This document shows positions 1 through 13,460 of a DNA stretch of 64,000 bases, piece after piece. Every line of letters begins with the position of its first letter. The stretch's first letter is position 1. The stretch is from Pomacea canaliculata (taxonomy: Eukaryota; Mollusca; Gastropoda; Architaenioglossa; Ampullariidae): NCBI RefSeq assembly GCF_003073045.1, contig NC_037590.1, positions 16,336,778 through 16,400,777 on the forward strand, given 5' to 3'. The notes below the pieces were generated by a model that was not told the origin of the DNA, did no database searches, and saw only the letters and a program-made list of their open reading frames with translations. A program made the translations under genes and the position numbers.

Positions 1-3000
1 CAGAACGGATGACAAGTGATGCACTGGACGCTGGTTTAGTCCAATGATGCCTCGAATGCACTCTGGCCAATGGAAGGACGCTGTTTTGTCTGCAGTACAA
101 CCATTTAAAAAAACGGTTTATAGCTATCAAAATCAAAAAATCTTGCAGCTGAAATAAATTAATTTGTCAATGAAGTCTGTTGTTTTTAGTTTGATTAACA
201 GTAAATTTCTGCGTCACTGTTATTGACTATTTCTTCTGCATCAATGTTATTGTTATTTGACCTCGAACAATTTTACAACCTGTCTTGTGAGCTGTATATC
301 TTTAAGAAAGTGGATGACATTGTTTTGTGGAGCAAAGGCTGAAATGAATGACAGGGAAGAAAGGGCGACATCGCACTATGACAGGCTACTCAATAACAGT
401 GGGGAGGAAAAAAATGGCGACACATTCTACCTTCACTTTAGAGCCCGCCAATGGCACACAGACAGCTAATCGATCAAACACTGCACCAGCCTCACGAGAC
501 CCAGAGACGTCTGCGGGACAAGCCCCAACCTCAAGTCACGCAGACGACAAATCTAAGTGCATGCCACGCAATGTAAAATGACACCAGTACATCTTTTAGA
601 AATAGAAAGTTTGTTCAGTTTATTCACCCCCTTGCCCTCTTCATACATACTGTCGTATCTTGTGGATGCCGAGTCGCGAGCACTAGCCCCGTCCCACGGG
701 CCACCTCGGGTCGAGGACATCCGCTTGCGCAGTGATGTTCCGTGCTTAGGTTTCAATTCTGCTTGCATAATGCCGCCGCCTGGTTGAGATCACATCTAAA
801 TAATCGCACGGGAGTCGGCACCGATGCCACTATCTAAAGTGGGCAGCAGCACGATGAGGGCCATGTGACGAACGACCTTGACGAGCGCAGCCACTGTCGC
901 AAGCTCCAAAACATCCTACAGCATTTAAGTATTTATTTTGCTCCACTACTCCTGGGAAGGGGTTGAATAATATAAACATGTAATCATAAATGTTTATGCC
1001 ATGACTACTCGAAATGGTGGCGAAAAACGCGCGTTGCACAGCGGTTTGTGGCAGGAATTGCTCTTTAAACACGCTTCTTCCCTCTTTCAAAAATAAATAA
1101 ATAAATAAAATAAAATAAAAAATCCTAAAGGTGGACATGCTAAGGAATATTGATGGTAAAATACATCTCACTAAATTTATATGCAGTCTCCAAAAGAAGC
1201 AGTAAGGGTGAATGGATGGAGGCAAGTGACTAAAAAGCAATCAAGCTGTCGCAGACTCGTCTACAGTCTTATGGATACATTAGACATATGTGTACCTACT
1301 CTAACTGAGCAGTTGGCATTACAAGTGACTTTGGTTTGCTTTCCAATATCGTCGCTGTTGAACACCACAGATCTTTTATGAAGAATAAAGGTTGTAGAGT
1401 AAAAGTTATCTTCTTTTCTTCTTGTTACAACGTTGAAATAAGTGTCAGAACAGTGTTACTGCATTTAATACTTAAAAAGCTTATAAATCATTATAAGTTC
1501 TTTTTAAAAATGCAGAATTTTATGCTAGACTCTCCAAAACTTTGCACTTTATCCTCCCCAGGTTGCAATTTTAGGCACTTGAAGCGACGAATAGGAAACG
1601 TAATATTAGACCAAGAATTTAGACAAATGTGAACAGGCAGAAATAACAAAAACACCGCATGTTTTCTTTATTTTGACGAGCTCTCTCCCATTAACGTCGC
1701 CTGTAGAGTTTTATTTCTCCTTTTATTAGGACTGCTTGAAAATGTTACATGTACAGCTCGTTGGGTGGTTTTCAAAGTTGGATGTAGCTATGTCTTAAAC
1801 TAATGATAACATCAACACTATAATAAAGCTATTCGAAAAGCCGAGATTGCCGACATTATCTTTTTTTTTTTTTTTTGCTCTCCATCTTTAAAAAAAAAAA
1901 TCTTTATTTTATTCAAAAACAAATTCACACAAATTAAAGTACACTGTGAAATTTTTATTGCATTTTCTTTCTAAATAAAATAACAAATTTCGTCCAAAAG
2001 TGCTGAAATTCATGCAGCTTGAGCAGACATGAAACAAGGTTTTCAATAACCAATCAATCCGTCTGCAACGAAGATTTGATTTTCGTTGAAAGACAGCATC
2101 GTCGCCTCGGAGCTTCAGCGGAGAAGATCCAGCGAAGATCAATTCCGACCGAAATAAAATCAGAGTTTGGGTTGCAGACTGCCGGACTATTCATTGACCA
2201 CATGCCTCACTCGACAGCACCAAACTGCGCGAGGCCGGCCTTACAGATACCGACAATAAGCAGGTCTCTGCCTATTCCAGGAATTCCCAGCCTTCTTAGA
2301 GTTTCCAGCGTCTGCCTCATTTCTGATGTTTGTCACGTCTTCGAGCAGTGGTGCTATGGAACTACCCCTCTGCCACGCCGCCGGTCCTGCTAATGAACTT
2401 TCATTCACTGGCTGTTTGCAGCATCAGAACGCTGATTTTTTTCCCCCACATCAAAAACGGCGAGAACAGGAAAAGCTCTATTCATGCCCACCCTTGAGTT
2501 TCTCTGCAACCTTTACAAACGTTGTTCTTGCATAGCGTCCCAACTGAAAGCCAGTGAAAAGTGAACAACAGGCAAGATAAAGCGGAGAGGCAAGATGAAG
2601 GTTCCCAGGCAGTGACGGGGGAATGAGAGACGATATCTTTCTTTTTTTCATCTTTTTTGCTCCTTTTCTATTGTATTACATCACTCTCCCTATACATATA
2701 TATATAAACGAATAAGCACATACACACACAAAATGGCCATCATATGTCTTTCATTTCGCCAAATACCACAAAACCTCCACAAGGGCACCTACAACATCAA
2801 AGACTATTTCCTTGATCGCCGAGGTCGTTTCCCGCATGACGTCTTCTTCCGCAGCAGCCTGTGGCGCACTAGACACGATCTATCGAGCAGCATCTCCCTG
2901 GCCACTCTTATGGATCGTGTCGCTATCGCGCCCCTCGTCTGGGACACACGCGGCCGCCATGTTTGTCCTGTCTAGTGCGCCAGACGCTGGGGCTGCTGAC

Positions 3001-6000
3001 GTCGAGACCATAGACTAGCTTGCAACCTACATACAGAAGCCACCCCACCCCCCGCAACCGGTCAGGAGAGGTCAGGCCCAAACGTTGGAACCAGAGTCTG
3101 GCTCCGTCGTTGACGGGCCTTGCATACGAGGGTATCCACTGTTGGGGCCACAGCGTGAATTACGATTCGGCACACTCTCGTAGCAGCATAAATTACAATT
3201 TCTGCCAGACGGTTGCGTCAGCCATGTCAGGAACCACGTGTTGGGACAAGGCGCCCGATTCCCACCAAACCTGAAAGCGCCTCAAAACTGTTTGTCATGT
3301 ACGCAACATTCTCCACAATCGATATTAAAATCGATATTATTTATTGCACACCCCATTCTTCAATTTCAGAATCCCTTCTCCCCAACACAGTGGATGGTTC
3401 GCAGCCGTCTGACTGCCTCCGCTGCGTGACCCTGCGACAAGCACAGCTGTAAAAGATGGACCACGAAAGACAACGGCATGAAGAAAAGCTTGTCACAAGT
3501 GAAACCTTGTCAGATCATTCGATTATACTCCTAGCTAACTTCCAAAAAGGCCTCAGACAGGACAAAGTCTTGTCCGGAAGCACGTTTCCCCACTGGCGCA
3601 CGATAAGACGCGCCAGCCCCACGTCTTATACCACCCCCACCCCACATCTACCCATACCCGCTATATTTTCCGTCTGGCGATGAAACGCAGACGCCTCCTC
3701 TGGAAACGCCGTGAAAGCCAACGTAAAACAGATCAGAGGTGGTAGCGGTGATTGCCCCGGGGCTAAGGTTTGTACAGGGCAGCGTCCGGAAGTTGGAATT
3801 CTGCAGCAGCAGCGCTAAGCTTGGAGTAATGGATCCCCAAAACATCCTACTTTCTTCAGTGCCACTCGGTGCATGCTAAGGCCCTGCTCAATCATGGGCC
3901 AGCTCTCCGATTACGATCACATTTGTGACCGACAGGTCAGAGGCCCCTTCCGACAGCACGCTCACGTCACAGGAATATCATGGCTGTGTAGCTGGCAATG
4001 AATCGAGAGTCTGCAGAGTCTGAAGGTCTGCTGATGGATGAATAACATTGAGAGAGAGAAATAAATAAAAAGAGGGCGAGAAAAAAATGTGTTAAAATAC
4101 TTTAAAATCTCTTCATTACGATCGTCCGTACTGCAATCTCTTAGAAACGACCCAATCTTTTCACGAAGGTTTTAAACTACGAAAACTTCATTTCTATTAC
4201 GACTAACTTCCCAACGCGACTTGCGATTGACAGTTTGAGCTCTATTACGACTTTTTGCAAACGTTGGGCGCTGGAAAGAATTAGTATGTTTTTTAGTGAC
4301 ATTAGTACATTTTTTGACCGAAAGAATATCTGCACAAATAACGTAAAATAAGTTATTAAGTACATTTTGAAATAGAGTACTTGATATCGGGTCACCGGTC
4401 AAAATTTATCGTCCCCATCCCAACTACATCGTCCCAACACTGAAAAACAAATCGACCCAAGTCTAAAAGACGAATATATGTCCGATGACATAAAAAGCTA
4501 CTAATGTCAAATATTACCAGGAAAGCCATGAGTGGTTCAAACAAATTCCCCCATCATCTTACTAAACAAAAATAACCGCTTGGAAAAACACAGAGAACAA
4601 ATCTCTCAACGGCACATAAACGTGCTTTAAAAATTGTTTGAAGTCATGGTTCGTGGAATGAAAGCAGACTAGTTAATTTCCCTAGTTTCCCTGATTTCGG
4701 TGGATTTGATCAAGTCTTAATAGAATTTTTTTTAACATGAAAAAGCTAATTCGCAACAAAACGCATGGAAACGAGAAAACCGTTCCCGAAGCCTAGTGTT
4801 AAAGGTGCTAGTGCTACATATTAACCCAATGCCGTTCCTAGAACTGCAGTATATCAATCCAGTGTTATATGTACGACCATATTAACACGTACAACAGTAT
4901 AATATTAGTGGATTGATGGCCAAACTGCGGAAACGTTGTTTTGGAAGATGCATGCTGATATTATGTCTCCTTATATTCTTATCGGTGAACGAAGAAGCAT
5001 GTGGATGTGTGTACTAACCTTCATGATCCCGTAAAAACAATGACCGCAATAAAGATCTAGCAACATTGCCACTGATGGTGAGGGCAGAGTATGAATATAT
5101 TATGGGGCCTTAACAAAACAGAACAAAACAAAACAAAACAAAAAATTAAAGGGGAAAAAATGTCTTCAAACATAGCGTGGAATAGAACGCTCCTAAATTA
5201 TCAAGAATCCTAGACTAGTTGCTTTAAAGAAAGACGCAAATAAGAAAAGTGTGTTGGGGTCGGGTTTGGGGTGGGGAGAAAGAGATTAACAAGCTAAATG
5301 TACAAGGTAACGCCTAAGGGCAACAGAATATATTCGATAGGAAAAAATGTCGCGGTGTGACCCAGACGAATAAAACTACTATTTGTCGCGCCCGTAGAAA
5401 TAGGAGTAAAGGCTATCGAGCGAAATTACGGATGATACAATAGCTTATTGAGCGTTTGCCAGGGAGACAAAGGTGAGACCAGACCCGTGATATCCGGTAA
5501 AGGCACTTTGTGTGGAATCGACCGACGAGTGGTAAAAATGGCCGCAGCTGCGTTTGTGTCCATACGTCCACCGGAGACGGTTTACTGGAAACTACTGTAG
5601 ATGACGCAGCTAAAACTGTCAAGGTTGCCGTATGCCCTTGTGTGTTTGGGGGAAGGGGAGGATGGAATATTTAACACATCAAAGCGTGGGTTCCATTTCA
5701 ATTCTTCAAGCCTCATCAAATCCGATTCTTCCCAAACTGCGTTTTTCTACGCGTGCATCCATCCGTCCAGCCACCACACAATGCAAAGGCTGAAAATATG
5801 GTTGCTAGACCGAATAAAGTTTACAGCTAATCTCCGGTCCCATTTTCTGGCGGTCTGAAAAACGAAAGTTATGCACATTTTCACTACAATTTACACGTCA
5901 GTCTGGTGCTGGTGTAAATGCCAATCACACAGAGCCTAAAGCGTTCAACCCTCAACTTTAAAAAGAAAGTGGGGGAAACACGGACGCACCCGCGCATAAA

Positions 6001-7148
6001 CGATGCCAAAACGACTTCGTGGACGAGATTGTGCAAGTAGTTCCACAGAGATCTAAAAACAACAACATGATGACAATACCAGCTAGCAAGACCAACCATA
6101 CAACCTGTTCATCCAAGGAAAAGGTCGGAAGAGATGATGCACCCTGGAATAGTGCCAAGTGCTTAGCCTTGCGTGTTCTCATCTAGCCACAACCAACTCT
6201 CGAAAAAAAAAAAAAGGCTGCTGTATTTTGTCGATTATGGATATTCATTTTCGGTTTTGCCACATATTACGTCAGATTCTGACCTGATGTCCTCAGTAGA
6301 CAGGTCGCTAGTGTTGGCGAGGTGGGGGGAAGGAGACGGAAACGGATGGAGGACATCCAGACCTGCTGCTTTATTGAAAGGTTTCATGATTCCTTACAAG
6401 CGGACTTCGCACGGTTGGAATCATCTCTCCTTCTCTCTTGTTATTTAATTCTTTAATCTTCTCCCGTTCTTTGCGGTGTTAATATCGCATCTTTATACGT
6501 GAAGTCGGTAAATATTACAAGCTGCGCATAATTTACAATCAAGAAAGAATTCCAACCACCACCACCGCCACCACCACCACACAAAGAGCTTCATATGGAT
6601 GAAATGTTAAAGAACCAATACTTCTTCATGCTGATAATTAGGTGATTTAACTGCGACGTCCAATCACAAAATTATTTTTTTAATTCGGTGGCTGCTGCTT
6701 TGAAATGATGGGAAAGGGAAAAATGACCGAAATTTTTTTTATTCAATAATAATAATCATCCTAATTGAATCAGTAAAGCATATCTCCACGCACAGAGGCG
6801 ACCTCAATGCACGAAAGACCACGCACTAACCGACACACACACACACGTGTCAGCCAATCGATGACAGTGACAAACATGAACAAAGTGCATGGAAGACGAT
6901 AAAAGAGCCGAATGAACAGAACAGCTTGCTTGACTATTTCTCAAAGAGGTGGATTTTGAAGCTTCGAACGTAGACACACAGTTCAAACAGAAAGGGGCAG
7001 AGAATTCTATTCAGTGAGTCCAGAGTCCAGTGTCCATGGAGAAGGAGCTTATGCGGAATTTCTCCCGTCTGATGTGTGGCACAGAGAGGAGAGAGCAAGA
7101 CAAGCAGACCCAAGTGACTGAGTCGGGTCGTAAGGTGTCTGTAGCCCA
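1..7148. other. Gene-free stretch
   Basis: No reading frame here resembles a known protein; those present are short and interrupted and lack splice or codon support. Content is AT-rich sequence with simple repeats: an AAAT/AAAAT tract near 1,090-1,122, a TA/CA tract near 2,694-2,731, AAAAC repeats near 5,118-5,145 and a CCA repeat near 6,557-6,582. A spaced inverted repeat lies at 2,838-3,004 (listed separately). Regulatory function cannot be judged without comparative data. Confidence 0.6.
2838..3004. repeat. Fold-back inverted repeat
   Basis: A perfect 13-base arm, GGCGCACTAGACA at 2,863-2,875, recurs as its reverse complement at 2,969-2,981. Similarity continues outward with small gaps: both arms carry a CAGCAGCC block and end in GACGTC. 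The total span is about 165 bp with a loop of about 95 bp. This could be a small non-autonomous DNA element or a fold-back sequence. No convincing target-site duplication was found, so the type is open. Confidence 0.55.
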
Positions 7149-7373
7149 AACAGGGATGCTGGGGGGGGGGGAATTGGTGTTTTACGCCGTGTCAGCAACT
7201 AAGGCTATATTACGGCAAGCAGCCAGCCCTGTAAACAGATGTCACGTGCAGAGAAAGATCAGCGTGCCCGAGACGAGAAATGAACTCAGGGCAGCCAACC
7301 TTCACTGTATTGGTGACAGGCGCTAACAGCGCTAACCGTTGCGCCACCGGACCGCTCAACAGAGATGCTGGGG
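7149..7373 (-). mobile_element. tRNA-derived SINE with target-site duplication
   Basis: Read on the minus strand, the element starts near 7,357 with GCGGTCCGGTGGCGCAACGG and contains a good RNA polymerase III A box (about 7,330-7,346). A degenerate B box lies near 7,276-7,288. It ends with a block related to TTAGTTGCTGACACGGCG, then AAAACACCAATT and a C-rich tail (poly-G on plus, near 7,161-7,170). The flanks 7,149-7,164 and 7,358-7,373 match at 15 of 16 bases, a target-site duplication typical of retroposition. A second copy lies at 32,893-33,908, which supports a real dispersed family. The tail is C-rich rather than A-rich, unlike the related copy near 32.86 kb. Confidence 0.85.
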
Positions 7374-10300
7374 CAAAGCCGTGAAGACAAAGGAAGGAAA
7401 AGTATATCTTAGCATGGTCTGCTTGTTGCATACAGAACACAATACGAACAGCATTATTTTGAGCCCTCTGAAGTTTTCAAGTAAAGAATTGCCGGTACAA
7501 CCCAAGAAGAGACATGACCTAAACAGCAGAGTGTGACTTCTTATTTTTACATCTAGACCTCCCCTTGAGGCCGCAAAACTATGTTTCACTGCTGTCAACT
7601 CACTATAATAACAAAAGAAATAATATAAGAACAGAAGATATAGTGAAAAAATGTACAAAGAAATCATTATCTGCTTACATCTGTTCGCGGTGTTACGATA
7701 CACTACAAAAAGGTTCAAGTCATTCATGGCTTATGCAAGTTCAAGGAGAGAGAGAGAAACTGTTGCATAAATTTCATGTTGCAAACAAAATGCATCCAGC
7801 TCTCTTCACAAACTTGTTTCATACACAGGAACACAAGAAAAGCTGGATGTCTCTTTTCTTCGCACGCCACCAAACTAAATTAAATAAAAACGCTCCATCG
7901 TAAACTGGGAACGAAATGACTGGCCGCTCCAGAGTGGTTCGCCCTGATAATGAAATGTAAAAAGAACATTCCCCCAACCCCCTCGGGACATCATGCCTGA
8001 AATAAAATTCTAACAAATAATCTATAACCATGGCATAATTTGGACAGGCCATGCAACAAATTTGCTTCCCATTCGCACTTCCACAACTACCCTACCCAGC
8101 GACTCGGTGCCCACGTGAAGCTGGGAGCGATAGACACCCTTCTTGGCATATTGCATCGAATACAAGGTGCTGACTTTCTGTTGCAGATATAATGATTTAC
8201 AAATTTATATAACATCGAAAAACATCTAGCTCTGAACGTTAAGCAGACGCTTCAGCAGGGTTGGGAGATGAACGTTAGGTGGTGAAACATATTAAAGGAC
8301 GGCTTCATTATTGTTTGGCGATTTCTTGTCAGCTCTCACTGACGTCGAAAGAGGTTTAAACAAAATTTGCAGAATGTGCAAATGGCACATTCCCAGATTT
8401 TTCAGTATGGGTAGAGTGAACGGGGTTAGATTTTGCATCATTTCAGTGGTTAATTTAATATTGAACTGAACATATAATTTTAATCTTTTCGATTGAAAAA
8501 TATTCAAGAGGAAAAATAATGAGCTCTTATAAAAATGTGATACTGCCATCGTATAGCAGGTCTGTTTGCCTACATGTAAAGCCAGTGAAAGTAAATAAAG
8601 GAAAGAAATTGTAGCTGACAAATCACCTTTTGAAGCTAATTCGATCACTGATTCTAGACACTGAATCACTTTATTTATAAGTATCACACTCAAAACAGAG
8701 ACACTTCATTTCAGACGCAGTCCTAATCCTATAAACTCATTCCTACCAGTGATGTCAGACAGTAGCTTGTCTGCAGGTTGTATAGCTCGTGATTTCGCAC
8801 GACCAGTTTCACAAATGGCGGCGAAGGCTGACAGCTGCTCGATATAAACGGGAATATTTTGATAAAAACGAATACTGGCAACAGATATCGTGGTGGTCAG
8901 AGTTAATTAAGTGAATAAAATATCCGAAAATCATTATATCTTTGACAAGTAAATTGAAATAATGACGGTAAGTCGTTTTCGAACACTTTTTGCGCGACAT
9001 GAAAGCCGCTTAACAATAATTACACACCCCTTAATACTTTCACATTAAATTGTAATTCAATATCCTTATCAACAGACTTATCTTCGACCGTCTTCAGAGT
9101 CATATTTGAAAATCATCACTTTAAAGAGACAGAGAGACATCAAAATACTCTATACGATTTGAAGTATTTTCTTGTCCCGGAAACGCTATGCTGAATAAAA
9201 CTGTGTGAATATGTACCTCCTTTTTATTTATTTAGCTTTCGTCCAGTTGTCCACTTTACCAACCTTTAGTCGACCCCTGCCGTACCATCAAACCATTTAA
9301 CTACGCAGACGTGATCTGAAATGGCTTCAATCAAACCGAAGATCTGCTGGTCATCGTGCTGCTTTTTATTTTTTTTTTTTTTTGGCATCCCAAAGGAGCT
9401 TTTCCATCGTCACCTGACAATTATCTGACCCGTCTCAAAAGACAAGGAGCCTACTTCGTCTCTTAGCGCAAGAAAAACATTTCAAGGAGGGAAGAGCTTT
9501 CCAGAAGAAAAAGCACTCGTTAAAAAAAAGGGGGGGGTAAGGGGGGAAATGACGATGTGACCTTGTGTTCAGTTAAAGGACGACATGCAATTAGTGCTGA
9601 ACAATTAAAAAAAAAAAAGGGGGGGGGGGAATGGAGGAAAAAGGGTACATATTTGGCAGTGCCAGATGGTTCCTGTCTGCTGCCCGTCGCGACCTGGAAA
9701 GGTCATTTGCTGACGGCAGTTATTAGAATACCGCTACAAACATCACCCACGTCGCCAAATTCATAATGGGAGATAATTAGGACTAATTTTCGGGACCAGA
9801 ATAATGGCACAATGCAAGGCTTAGCCTTAGATAATCGCAGAAGAGGCACAGTTGCAAAAAAAAAAATGTCACAGAATAATATGCGTCTTTCTTCCACGCT
9901 AATCTGAAATTCATCAAGAGTGAAAAAACGAAGAGAGAGAGACCGGAGATGCGGGTGCGCAGTGAAAAGGGGAGTAAGACCTACGACGCCGAAGAACAGC
10001 TTTAATACTGCTGTCAAAGACCTACTGAGAGGATGAGCAATGCTGTGACAGCAAAAGTAATGCTGACTCAGACCGCGTGCGCAGCTCATTCTCTTCCCCA
10101 GACACCTCAGACCACAAGCCCAAGGACCAACACCGTCTGATCACGTGCTTCCGGGTACAGGACGGAGAGACTTGTCTACGATCGCGAGTGACAACGGACC
10201 AATCAGAAAGGCGATCAAGCTCCAAAAAGAGACGAAAATTGTCGACCTCCTGGTGTGGCCAAGATCCCGGGTAATATCAGCCGACCGAGCTAATGACGGG

Positions 10301-12253
10301 CCTGATTCTTCCCTTGCAGAGGCTTCCCCCTCCTTCAGACGGGCGTGATTTCAGCTTGTGTGGCATGGAGAAGCTGTCGCCAATTCCAGATCCACAAACA
10401 AGCCACTGTCACCAGTACAAGATTGTCGTGAGCGGCCGGCTGTTTTGTCGCTAACAGTTCCGCCTATACAGTCACTAAAGAGAATATCTGTTGATGCAGG
10501 TGTGGAAACTGCGTCCGGCAAGGGCACAACCTTAGTAGTTTCTTTATGGTTCTTATAGCACCTCGGGATGGTCAGCGACATTTACAGAGAATATTCCATC
10601 AAAAATAGTTACGAATGTATGCAAAAGCGCATGTTTGAAGCCACCCAACGCTTTCACACGCACACCTATATAAGTACAACACCCATACGTCTTCATAAAA
10701 CTAAATCTCAACTTCCTGAATGTTAATATAATCCGCACTGTCAGTCATTCGTCTGATGTTTAAAGGTCGCCCGAGGCCTAATTTGACACAACGATGCGCC
10801 GACACAGATGATCAAAAGCAAGACACTACGTCATGGCTGCTCATGACAGTGTCACAACACTCCGTTAATCATGTTCACAGCGTTGTGAGTGAGATTGTCA
10901 CTGCCACTGATGACTCAATCTGGTGACTGCATGTCTTGCCTGTTGATGACTCGGTGTCATGACAGTGTGTTACGATGGAGATTTATGACGGAGAGTTTCC
11001 TACACTATACTCCATGGCGACGCATCTTCGAAAAATACAGCTACCAACACACTGCTAGCTCGAATGCTTCAAAAAATTTTTTTTTCTCTCTCTCCAAAAT
11101 GTGATTCAAACAGCTGCTGAGAGGTGAATGTTGACGCCATATAGGGATAGCATTTCACTGTGCGGATTCGCCCACTCTTTGTAAATTTATGCCGAAAGAT
11201 TCCAAACTAAAAAAAAACAAACACACAAAAAAAAAGCCTCACTCCGTCTATTCCATTCCACCCGAGGTATCGAAATAGTGTAATCTATGCATATTAATTA
11301 CCTGCTGCCTGACTTCTTTTTAAAGCAGTATCTATCTCTTTAAGATGTCAAAAAGAAAAAACCTGCCCTTGAAATAAAGAAAAAAACCTGCCGCTCAAAG
11401 CCATGCCAAGTGACGCGTTAACTTGCCCCCGGGCTGTTTGATTTTTTTTTTTTTCGGATGGATGAACCGTTGTCGAAAGCCGGCAGGACAACCAAGAACG
11501 CAAAAGGACAATGACAACCGAACAGATTTTTTTGTTATTCATCGCACCTTACATGGAGTTCAATAATTTAAAAAAAGAAAGAAAAAAGAGGTTGGCAGCC
11601 GGATCCCCAGAAACAGCCAAGGGCTGTCAAGCCTGTTAGCTGTCTGGGCATCTAATGGACACGTTAAGGATCCCGATGAAAGCCGAATTGGAACGAAAGA
11701 AAAAACATTTTAAACTGGTTTAGGGGGTGGGTGGGTGATAAGGCGGAAAGGAAATGAATAAGCAACTGAAAATGAAACTTCCAGCACTTAAGACATTGCA
11801 GCGTCAAACAGGACTAACGCAAAATAAGCGTTATGGAGGTGGAAGGGGTAGGAAGCGAGCTAAAAAGAAACACTAGGCAAAGCTCAGTCTAGTAAGCTCT
11901 GCAGTTTCTGGAAAGGATTGATTTTTGAAAACACCAGTCTTAAATTCTCCCTGAATCGGAAGTTTGGTTAACAACGACCCCAGCGGTCGTTTCCGCAATG
12001 CCGATCACCGCTGGCTTCATCACAGACATTGCATGCCACACACCATTGTGACGACAGCAGTGCAGCAGCAGCGGGAAGAGGGAGGGAAAGATGAGGGGGG
12101 AAGGGGGAATGGATGTGGGACCACGTCTTTGCTCGTCAAGTGAGTCGCGGATTCTAGTAACTTTCAAGAAACACGGAACACGAAACATACTACATTGGTG
12201 GGGGAGGGAAGAGGACATGGCGGGCAGTGTTTGTAACGACTCGATCGCAAGTT

Positions 12254-12500
12254 AGATCTTGGCCTGGTTTCAAAGCTAAACTTTCCATAAGAACTGCAGA
12301 TGAATTAAATGAAAATGTTAAAAACAAGAAAAATTAAATAAAAGAAACGAAAGAACAACGTAAAAGTGGTTTTGTATCATGCAACTAGATGCTATGTTGG
12401 TGGGCGGGTGAGTAAGGGTGCGTTTCTAAGACTAGGTCTAGTTTGAAAGCTGAGCTTTCACATAAGAACTGTTGATGAATTAAGTGAAAATGTTAAAAAA
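12254..12500 (+). repeat. Local direct duplication of about 70 bp
   Basis: The segment at about 12,254-12,328 recurs imperfectly at about 12,430-12,500. Both have the order GGTCTAG-like start, GTTTNAAAGCT, a CATAAGAACTG block, GATGAATTAA and GAAAATGTTAAAAA. The pair is separated by about 100 bp of unrelated sequence. This is probably a local duplication or two copies of a short dispersed repeat. No coding content is visible. Confidence 0.6.
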
Positions 12501-13420
12501 AAAAAAGGAAAAAAAAATGAATCAAAGCACTACCAATACGTGGGCGCACCAAACCTCATTTTCTTATATCATCTGACTTGCTTGCCAGATACATGCTTTG
12601 CTGTTGGGCTAACATCTGCTTTGAATTGCAACGCGAAACCCAGGCATCAAAGTTAATATAAACCAATATGATTATTTTGTTTACACTAAATCTCCCCACT
12701 TCAGTTCCCCTCTTTCCTGTTCTCCGTACTTTTTCATACCCACTTTCATTTACAACAACCGGTTCTGAAGATGAGGGGGCGAGGTCCCTACTTAGCACTC
12801 TCTGAAATTAAATTTACTTTTTCCTCTTCCATCCTGACTGTTGACCATCCTGTTGGACACAGCGCTGCTTTTAAGATGCAAACAGCAGCGCTCGTAACTA
12901 CATTTATAATACATTCATAGTCGAGTCAGAGCCTCCAGCACAAATATTTAAAGTATATTTGCGACAGGATTTCTATATTAAAAGAATTATTATCGTGGCA
13001 ACAAAATCAATTTTCACCGAGTTAGGAAGGAAATGCGTCACATAAATAAAGAGGTCGGCGCTCCATTCCATTGAGTTCTCCGTCAGGATTCGAGACTAAA
13101 GACAATCTAAAGACTGGTTTTTATCTACATTTCAATATGCATGTCACAGCTCCTGACGCTTTCAAGATCTCTGTAAAGAATCCCCTGACATCCGATGTTA
13201 GCCTAGTTCTGAAGAATTGTACTGTTATATTAGGAAGCTTTAAGTGGCCGAATACATTTAGACTACTGTACCATTCTGCCTGTGATAATACAATTTTACA
13301 CATTTATTTTTAATAGCTTGTGGGAAATGGAATATCTTGCACCAGGTCCCTCTGAAAGAAACTTTTCAAATCCATACAAAACGCAAAAACAGAAACAAAG
13401 GACGCCTAAAATAAAACACT

Positions 13421-13460
13421 ATGCATGTGCATGTGCGTGCGTGAGTGTGCGCGCGTGTGA
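13421..13460. repeat. Alternating purine-pyrimidine tract
   Basis: A run of TGCA/TG/CG dinucleotides covers about 40 bp. A similar and longer TG/CG run lies at about 14,744-14,786, and a CG-rich one at about 21,477-21,500. Such sequences can adopt Z-DNA and are typical microsatellite material. Confidence 0.6.
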
